From the NCBI RefSeq assembly GCF_017676345.1, contig NZ_JAFFZM010000011.1:186001-250000 (forward strand): a stretch of 64,000 nucleotides of DNA, written 5' to 3'. Shown one piece after another: positions 59,780 through 64,000 of the stretch. The position numbers and the translations under genes are program-made. Origin of the DNA: Streptomyces smyrnaeus (GTDB lineage Bacteria > Actinomycetota > Actinomycetes > Streptomycetales > Streptomycetaceae). Below the pieces are notes generated by a model that was not told the DNA's origin, did not search any database, and saw nothing but the letters and a program-made list of their open reading frames with translations. Within the stretch, counting starts at the first letter, position 1, and each line of letters begins with the position of its first letter.

Positions 59780-59815
59780 AAAAAATATTATGCACTAGTG
59801 CAATAGGAGTGTGCA
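59780..59815. promoter_or_regulatory. Compact divergent MocR–PNPOx control region
   Basis: 36 bases only, with an A/T-rich start. TATTAT (59786–59791) serves as -10 for the plus gene and CATAAT (minus, 59787–59792) as -10 for MocR. The palindrome TGCACTAGTGCA (59791–59802) overlaps both, and AGGAG is the plus-strand ribosome-binding site. One regulator bound to the palindrome would block both promoters. Confidence 0.6.
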
Positions 59816-60490
59816 ATGGACGACCCGCCCTCCACCCCGGCGACCTACACCCCCACCGCGCGCACCACCGGCAGCCGGGCGCGCGAGCGCCTGGCCTACG
59901 ACCGCGAATCGGTGCACGCCATCCTCGACGCGGGCTACCTGTGCCATCTCGGCTTCGTCCGGGACGGTGCGCCTGTCGTACTGCCCACGCTGTACGCCCG
60001 GGTGGGGGAACGGCTGTATGTGCACGGCTCCACGGGCTCCCGCCCGCTGCGCGAGGCGGGCCGGAACGACGCCGGGGTGCCGGTGTGTGTGACGGTCACC
60101 CATCTGGACGGGCTGGTTCTGGCCAAGTCGGCCTTCCACCACTCGGTCAACTACCGCTCCGTGGTGGCGCACGGCCTCGCACACCAGGTCACCGATCAGG
60201 AGGAACGGCTGCTGGCGCTGGACGCGATCGTGGAGAACGCCGTACCGGGCCGGGCCGACGACTCACGCAGGGCGAATCCGAAGGAGCTGGCCGCCACTGC
60301 CGTCGTCCGGTTGGACCTGGAGGAGGTCTCGGCGAAGTCCCGCACCGGCGGGCCCAACGACGAGCCGGAAGACCTCGGCCTGCCGTACTGGAGCGGCGTA
60401 CTGCCCGTCTCCACCGTCCACGGCGCTCCGATACCGGCCGGCGACCTCTCGCCGGACATCCCGCTGCCCGGCTACCTCACCGCGCGCTGA
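59816..60490 (+). CDS. PNPOx-family flavoprotein (nitroimidazole-resistance-like)
   Basis: 224 residues. The FMN-binding split barrel covers about 25–180, with RESVHAILDAGYLCHLGFVRDGAPVVLPTLYA and RLYVHGSTGSRPLR as markers. The 60-residue tail is Pro/Gly-rich. Similar to NimA-like and pyridoxamine oxidase-like flavoproteins, though the substrate is unknown. ATG at 59816 after AGGAG. The adjacent MocR gene suggests regulation by PLP-type compounds. The 3' end overlaps the EamA gene by 14 bases. Confidence 0.88.
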   Translation: MDDPPSTPATYTPTARTTGSRARERLAYDRESVHAILDAGYLCHLGFVRDGAPVVLPTLYARVGERLYVHGSTGSRPLREAGRNDAGVPVCVTVTHLDGLVLAKSAFHHSVNYRSVVAHGLAHQVTDQEERLLALDAIVENAVPGRADDSRRANPKELAATAVVRLDLEEVSAKSRTGGPNDEPEDLGLPYWSGVLPVSTVHGAPIPAGDLSPDIPLPGYLTAR

Positions 60491-61499
60491 CGTCCGCCGC
60501 CGCACCGGCGGGACCGGGGGACCCGGCCACCGGTGCGGCGTCGTCGGCCGGCGCCTTGGGGGTGGACCGCTGGGCGATGAAGGCGCCCAGCAGCACCACG
60601 GCACCACCCGTCAACTGGACGGCGCTCAGGTGCTCGCCGAGCAGCACCCAGGCGAGCACCGTGGCGATGACCGCCTCCAGGCAGGCCACCACACCCGCCA
60701 CCGCGGGAGACAGCCGCCGTACCGAAACGACTCCGGTCAGATATGCGGTCGCGGTGGCCACCAGCACGATCCAGACCAGCAGCGCCAGCCCGTGCACCCC
60801 GGTGCCCTGCAACTGGGCGCTGCCGCCGAGCACCGACCAGTCGGTGTGCCAGGGCCTGGCGACCACGGTCAGCGCCAACGCGCCGATCAGCAGTCCATAG
60901 GCGATGACCCCGATCGGGTCGGCGGGCGGCCTGGCCGCGTCACCCTCCTCGACGCTGCTGCCGTGGTCCGAGAGCACGAAGTACCCCACCTGGCAGCAGG
61001 CGGCCCCCAGCGCGAGCAGCAGTCCGAGCCCGTCGAGCCGCAGCCCGGCCCACACCTCGACGACGCAGCTGAGGCCCCCGACCGCGAGCACCATGCCGAC
61101 GGCGGCGGCCCGTGTCACCGCACGGCGCTGGACGAACCGCACCCACAGCAGCACCAGCGCGGGGGCAAGATACTCGATCAGCAGCGCGACGCCGACCGGG
61201 ATGCGGGAGAGCGCGGTGAAGTAGAAGGCCTGCACACCGGCGACCGCGAGCAACCCGAAGCCCACCAGCAGCCACGGCCGCTCCCGTACCAGCGCCCGGT
61301 GCCGCCAGGCCAGCGGCAGCATGACCAGCGCCCCGCCCGCGGCGCGCAGCCAGGTGACGTGCAGGGGCTCCAGCCCGGCCTCGATGAGCGGTTTGGCCGC
61401 GACGCCCGAACTGCCGAACGCGCAGGCGGAGACCAACGCGAGAACGAGGCCCGAGGTGCGGGCGCGGGAGACGCCCGTGGTGGACGAGTCGGTGCGCAT
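60477..61499 (-). CDS. EamA/RhtA-like transporter
   Basis: 340 residues with ten hydrophobic helices in two EamA halves (about 17–150 and 178–305). Motifs are LVLALVSACAFGSSGVAAKPLIEAGLEPLHVTWLRAAGG at the N-terminus and VVACLEAVIATVLAWVLLGEHLSAVQLTGGAVVLLGAFI in the second half. The tail is Ala/Pro-rich. It resembles homoserine/threonine-type exporters. ATG at 61499. Antisense overlap with the PNPOx-family gene. Confidence 0.9.
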   Translation of the reverse strand: MRTDSSTTGVSRARTSGLVLALVSACAFGSSGVAAKPLIEAGLEPLHVTWLRAAGGALVMLPLAWRHRALVRERPWLLVGFGLLAVAGVQAFYFTALSRIPVGVALLIEYLAPALVLLWVRFVQRRAVTRAAAVGMVLAVGGLSCVVEVWAGLRLDGLGLLLALGAACCQVGYFVLSDHGSSVEEGDAARPPADPIGVIAYGLLIGALALTVVARPWHTDWSVLGGSAQLQGTGVHGLALLVWIVLVATATAYLTGVVSVRRLSPAVAGVVACLEAVIATVLAWVLLGEHLSAVQLTGGAVVLLGAFIAQRSTPKAPADDAAPVAGSPGPAGAAADVSAR

Positions 61500-61653
61500 C
61501 GCCGCATCATCTCAAGCGCCGACAGGAGTGTCATCCCCGATACCCCTGACATCCACGGTCCGGACGGATCCGAGCCGTCGGCGCACGGTCTCGTCGGCGT
61601 ACGGCCCCCTGCCGCCGAGGGGACGCAGCGGCCTCGGGCCCCACCAGGTGGCC

Positions 61654-62190
61654 TCAGGCGCCGTCGGCGACCCCGAGCCGGGCGGCCAGCTCTTCCACGT
61701 CGACCCCCGCGCGGCGCAGCACCTCCGCGCCCCGGCACTCCGGGTCGGCCACCACACCGGCGAACAGGTCGACGCCCTCCGTCCGCGCCCTCCCCAGCCG
61801 CCCGGCGCGGCGGGCGGCGAGTTCCAGGGCCGCCTGCGCGCTGGGCGACCAACCGGGCACCGCACCGGGCTGGTCGGAGACGGCCGGCACGGCGCCGGAA
61901 TCCTCCACCGTGCTCTGCCAGCGCAGGCCGTAGCCGATGCTGCGCTGCACGAGATAGCCGAGCAGCTTGCCGATCTGCGGGCCGCCGCCGTCCAGCAGTT
62001 CCCAGGTGCCGCTGTCTGACTCCAGCAGGCTGTGCAGCAGGTGCGCCGTGTCGATCTGCTGGTCGCCGTCCCGCGCCGCGCGGCGGCGCGCGGTCGCGAT
62101 CACATCGGCCAGCGCAGCGCTGGCCTGCGGGTCGACGGCGGCGTCGAACCCCGCTTCGGCCGAGAGACTGGGCGGTGTAGAACTGTGCAC
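61654..62190 (-). CDS. Stand-alone Clp N-terminal domain protein
   Basis: 178 residues consisting mostly of a double Clp-N repeat: ALADVIATARRRAARDGDQQIDTAHLLHSLLESD (about 24–58) and AQAALELAARRAGRLGRARTEGVDLFAGVVADPECRG (about 117–153). No AAA+ module follows, so it is not a chaperone ATPase but may compete for or deliver Clp substrates. GTG at 62190 without a good ribosome-binding site. About 140 bases downstream of the padR stop, on the same strand. Confidence 0.85.
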   Translation of the reverse strand: MHSSTPPSLSAEAGFDAAVDPQASAALADVIATARRRAARDGDQQIDTAHLLHSLLESDSGTWELLDGGGPQIGKLLGYLVQRSIGYGLRWQSTVEDSGAVPAVSDQPGAVPGWSPSAQAALELAARRAGRLGRARTEGVDLFAGVVADPECRGAEVLRRAGVDVEELAARLGVADGA

Positions 62191-62237
62191 CGAACCACCA
62201 CATCACACACACCTGTGAAAAATCATCGGCGTGCCGT

Positions 62238-62247
62238 GGCATATGCC
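62238..62247. repeat. GGCATATGCC palindrome between Clp-N and padR
   Basis: Perfect 10-bp palindrome 48 bases upstream of the Clp-N gene's start, AT-rich in the centre. A possible operator or part of the Clp-N promoter. Confidence 0.35.
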
Positions 62248-62278
62248 GGTCCCCCCATGGGTGGGCGCGGATGTCGGA

Positions 62279-62302
62279 CGTCTCCTCCTTGGGAAGGAGA
62301 CG
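62279..62302 (-). terminator. Hairpin downstream of padR
   Basis: CGTCTCCT (62279–62286) pairs with AGGAGACG (62295–62302) around eight bases, 32 bases past the padR stop. It should end that message, separating it from the Clp-N gene. Confidence 0.55.
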
Positions 62303-62333
62303 CGCGACTCCGCGCCCTGCGGGCGGCGGGGCC

Positions 62334-63005
62334 TCAGTCTTCCTCGGCGAGGATCAGATAGAGACTCTTGCGGGCGTCGTTGACGACCCGGAGCGCCTTT
62401 TCGCGCTGCTCCTCGGTGCCTGTCGCCCACACCTGCTGGAAGGCCGAGGCGAGCCCTCCGGCCGCGGTACGCACCTCCTGCAGGGCCTCCCAGTCGGCAC
62501 CGCGCCCCGCGTCCTCCCAGGGGGCCTCGGCGCCGGCCTCGGCCTCGGTCCGGCCCGCGTCGGTGAGCGAGAAGTGCTTCTTGCCGCCCTCGCTCTCACT
62601 GACGATCAGGCCTTCGTCCTCCAGCAGTTGGAGGGTCGGGTAGACGGAGCCGGGGCTGGGCTTCCAGGCACCGCCACTGCGTTCGGCGATCTCCTGGATC
62701 ATCTCGTAGCCGTGCATCGGGCGGTCCTTGAGCAGCGCGAGGATCGACGCCCTGACGTCGCCGCGCCGCGCCCGGCCCCGGGGCCCGCCCCGGCCGCGCC
62801 CACGGCCGCCGAAGGGTCCGCCGCCGAAGGGCGGCCCGAAGGGGCCGAAGGCCGCCCGCCCCCGCCCGGGGCCGTATCCGCGGCCCGGGCCATGACCGTG
62901 CGGGCCGCAGGGACCGCCACCGGCTCCCCCTCCGCCACGCTCGCGGCCCGGGCCGTACTGCCGAGCACCCTGTGCCATTTCGTGTTCCGTTCCGTAGGGA
63001 TACAT
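62334..63005 (-). CDS. PadR-family transcriptional regulator with Gly/Arg-rich N-terminus
   Basis: 223 residues. Residues 1–80 are GYGPGRGRAAFGPFGPP-like low complexity, common before PadR domains in Streptomyces. The winged helix (about 85–165) includes ASILALLKDRPMHGYEMIQEIAERSG, WKPSPGSVYPTLQLLEDEGL and GGKKHFSLTDAGR. The C-terminal dimerisation helix ends in EEQREKALRVVNDARKSLYLILAEED. ATG at 63005 with AAGGAG six bases upstream. An operator-like palindrome precedes the promoter. No obvious target gene besides itself. Confidence 0.92.
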   Translation of the reverse strand: MYPYGTEHEMAQGARQYGPGRERGGGGAGGGPCGPHGHGPGRGYGPGRGRAAFGPFGPPFGGGPFGGRGRGRGGPRGRARRGDVRASILALLKDRPMHGYEMIQEIAERSGGAWKPSPGSVYPTLQLLEDEGLIVSESEGGKKHFSLTDAGRTEAEAGAEAPWEDAGRGADWEALQEVRTAAGGLASAFQQVWATGTEEQREKALRVVNDARKSLYLILAEED

Positions 63006-63020
63006 CGCTGACTCCTTCAC

Positions 63021-63061
63021 ATCGTATCTTTGATCCGTCGCGATGCTTCAACGATATATCG
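63021..63061 (-). promoter_or_regulatory. padR promoter and CGATATATCG operator
   Basis: CGATATATCG (63052–63061) is a perfect 10-bp palindrome at the upstream end. TTGAAG (minus) with a TACGAT-like -10 follows toward the gene, about 18–19 bases apart. PadR sites are commonly AT-rich dyads of this form, so autoregulation is likely. Confidence 0.45.
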
Positions 63062-63235
63062 GAAGGCATCGGTCGGCAAGCACCTGCCGCCATCGCGCGG
63101 CCGAGCACCGGCCACCACCCCGCCGACCTGCCCTTCTGCCGTACGGGGAGCTCTGCGGGCGGGCCACGACCGGCTCCGTAAGCTGGGCGCCGGGGGGCGG
63201 CCGGCGCCTTCCCGCAAGCGTCAGGAGTCGCCCGT

Positions 63236-64000
63236 ATGTCCACCCGTGTCGTCTCAGCGGACCGCAACCGCCGGGTTCCGGCACTCGTCGCCGCCCTTCT
63301 CGCGGTGGCCGTGCTCGCCGGGTGCGGCGCCGAACCGGGCGACAGCACCCCGGAGCGCGACCGCACCTCCACGGCGGACCGCCCCGCACCCCCGCCCGTA
63401 CACGCGGGCTTCGACTACCAGATCGGCGGCGCCTACCCGCCGCCCGACGGGGTGCGCGTGGTCTCCCGGGACCGCGCGCACAAGCCGGCAGCCGGGCGGT
63501 ACAGCATCTGCTACGTCAACGGCTTCCAGGCCCAGCCCGACGCCCTGGACTGGTGGCAGCGGCACCACCCCGACCTGGTGCTGCACGGGGCGGGCGGCAA
63601 GCCGGTGATGGACACCGACTGGAACGAGGCACTGCTCGACACCTCCACCGCCGCGCGCCGCAAGGCGCTGGCCCGTATCGTCGGCGGCTGGATCGAGGGC
63701 TGCGCCGACAAGGGGTTCCAGGCGGTCGAACTGGACAACCTCGACTCCTACGAGCGCTCCGGAAAGCGCCTCACCCGGGCCGACAACGTGAAGTTCGCCG
63801 CACTGCTGACCCGGCGCGCGCACCGGAGCGGGATGGCGGCCGGCCAGAAGAACGCCCAGGAACTGCTGGACCAGCGCGCCGCGATGGGGTTCGACTTCGC
63901 CGTGACGGAGGAGTGCGGGCAGTACCAGGAGTGCGGGAGTTACGCGAAGGCGTACGACGACCGGGTGCTGGACGTCGAGTACACGGCCAAGGGGCTCGCG
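63236..64000 (+). CDS. Lipoprotein of the endo-alpha-1,4-polygalactosaminidase (GH114/TM1410) family, partial at right edge
   Basis: 255 codons are visible and no stop is reached. The signal LVAALLAVAVLAGC places the lipid Cys at about residue 30. The catalytic (beta/alpha)8-like domain starts at about 60: FDYQIGGAYPPPDGVRVVSRD, SICYVNGFQAQPD, GGWIEGCADKGFQAVELDNLD (Glu and Asp) and GFDFAVTEECGQYQECGSY. These match the TM1410/GH114 pattern. It likely hydrolyses a secreted galactosamine polymer or is a related surface protein. ATG at 63236 with AGGAG. Confidence 0.85.
   Translation, partial: MSTRVVSADRNRRVPALVAALLAVAVLAGCGAEPGDSTPERDRTSTADRPAPPPVHAGFDYQIGGAYPPPDGVRVVSRDRAHKPAAGRYSICYVNGFQAQPDALDWWQRHHPDLVLHGAGGKPVMDTDWNEALLDTSTAARRKALARIVGGWIEGCADKGFQAVELDNLDSYERSGKRLTRADNVKFAALLTRRAHRSGMAAGQKNAQELLDQRAAMGFDFAVTEECGQYQECGSYAKAYDDRVLDVEYTAKGLA

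Overview
This window is a high-GC, gene-dense stretch of an actinobacterial chromosome, almost certainly Streptomyces or a close relative. The grounds are the strong G/C preference at third codon positions, frequent GTG starts, probable leaderless transcripts, and a gene content (purB–mug, sbcCD, undecaprenyl-diphosphatase, lnt, ung, fabG, DUF6343, DUF6011, DUF4097 with a DrrAB-type exporter) that I recall from Streptomyces chromosomes. I see no tRNA, rRNA, insertion sequence, integrase, prophage or CRISPR array. About 63 protein genes are supported. The last one runs off the right edge.

Layout. 1–7.3 kb: two coupled CNNM/CorC-type membrane proteins, an SGNH hydrolase, adenylosuccinate lyase, a mismatch uracil glycosylase, a small unknown protein and a ROK regulator. 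7.3–14.2 kb: a GntR regulator with a clear promoter and operator, a short-chain dehydrogenase preceded by a 25-bp palindrome, an ECF41-type sigma factor, an alpha/beta hydrolase carrying an ECF41-like promoter, and a 1051-residue TPR-like protein. 14.4–19.8 kb: a Tat-exported PhoD-like phosphatase, DUF1990, an ACT–GNAT acetyltransferase and a DUF885 metallopeptidase-like protein. 19.8–26.8 kb: the SbcCD nuclease, an IMPACT/YigZ protein, a CoA-binding protein, a GNAT and a YbaK protein. 26.8–31.2 kb: a divergent XRE-cupin regulator and EamA transporter, a hexapeptide acyltransferase, a gamma-carbonic-anhydrase-like protein coupled to a DedA protein, and a hotdog thioesterase.

31.3–44.2 kb: a membrane-anchored Gln/Pro-rich protein, a spermidine-synthase-like protein, a degenerate G-domain derived from EF-Tu, a TVP38 protein, UppP, several small proteins including a 64-residue secreted peptide, a DMT-type permease, Lnt, a Gfo/Idh oxidoreductase, DinB, a lipoprotein, a small helical protein and Ung. 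44.3–51.7 kb: an orphan family-5 solute-binding lipoprotein, two SDR genes in one operon (one FabG-like), a DUF3037–HipA-like kinase pair, a SulP transporter and a divergent MerR regulator. 52–57.1 kb: a ribbon-helix-helix protein preceded by two clusters of short palindromic boxes, then DUF4097, a DrrAB-type ABC exporter, a cytochrome P450 and a ferredoxin, all on one strand. 57.1–64 kb: an isochorismatase-like protein, two PNPOx-fold proteins, a MocR regulator with a compact divergent promoter, an EamA transporter, a stand-alone Clp-N protein, a PadR regulator and a lipoprotein of the GH114/TM1410 type (partial).

The best candidates for undescribed biology are: the DUF3037/HipA-like kinase pair with an intact kinase core; the EF-Tu G-domain paralogue that has lost switch I and the NKxD motif; the RHH regulator with its 11-bp-period boxes leading a DUF4097–ABC–P450–ferredoxin locus; and the ECF41 sigma factor, whose apparent target promoter is in front of the divergent hydrolase. 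All functions are read from sequence by eye. Family names rest on recognisable motifs and recalled family knowledge, not on searches.
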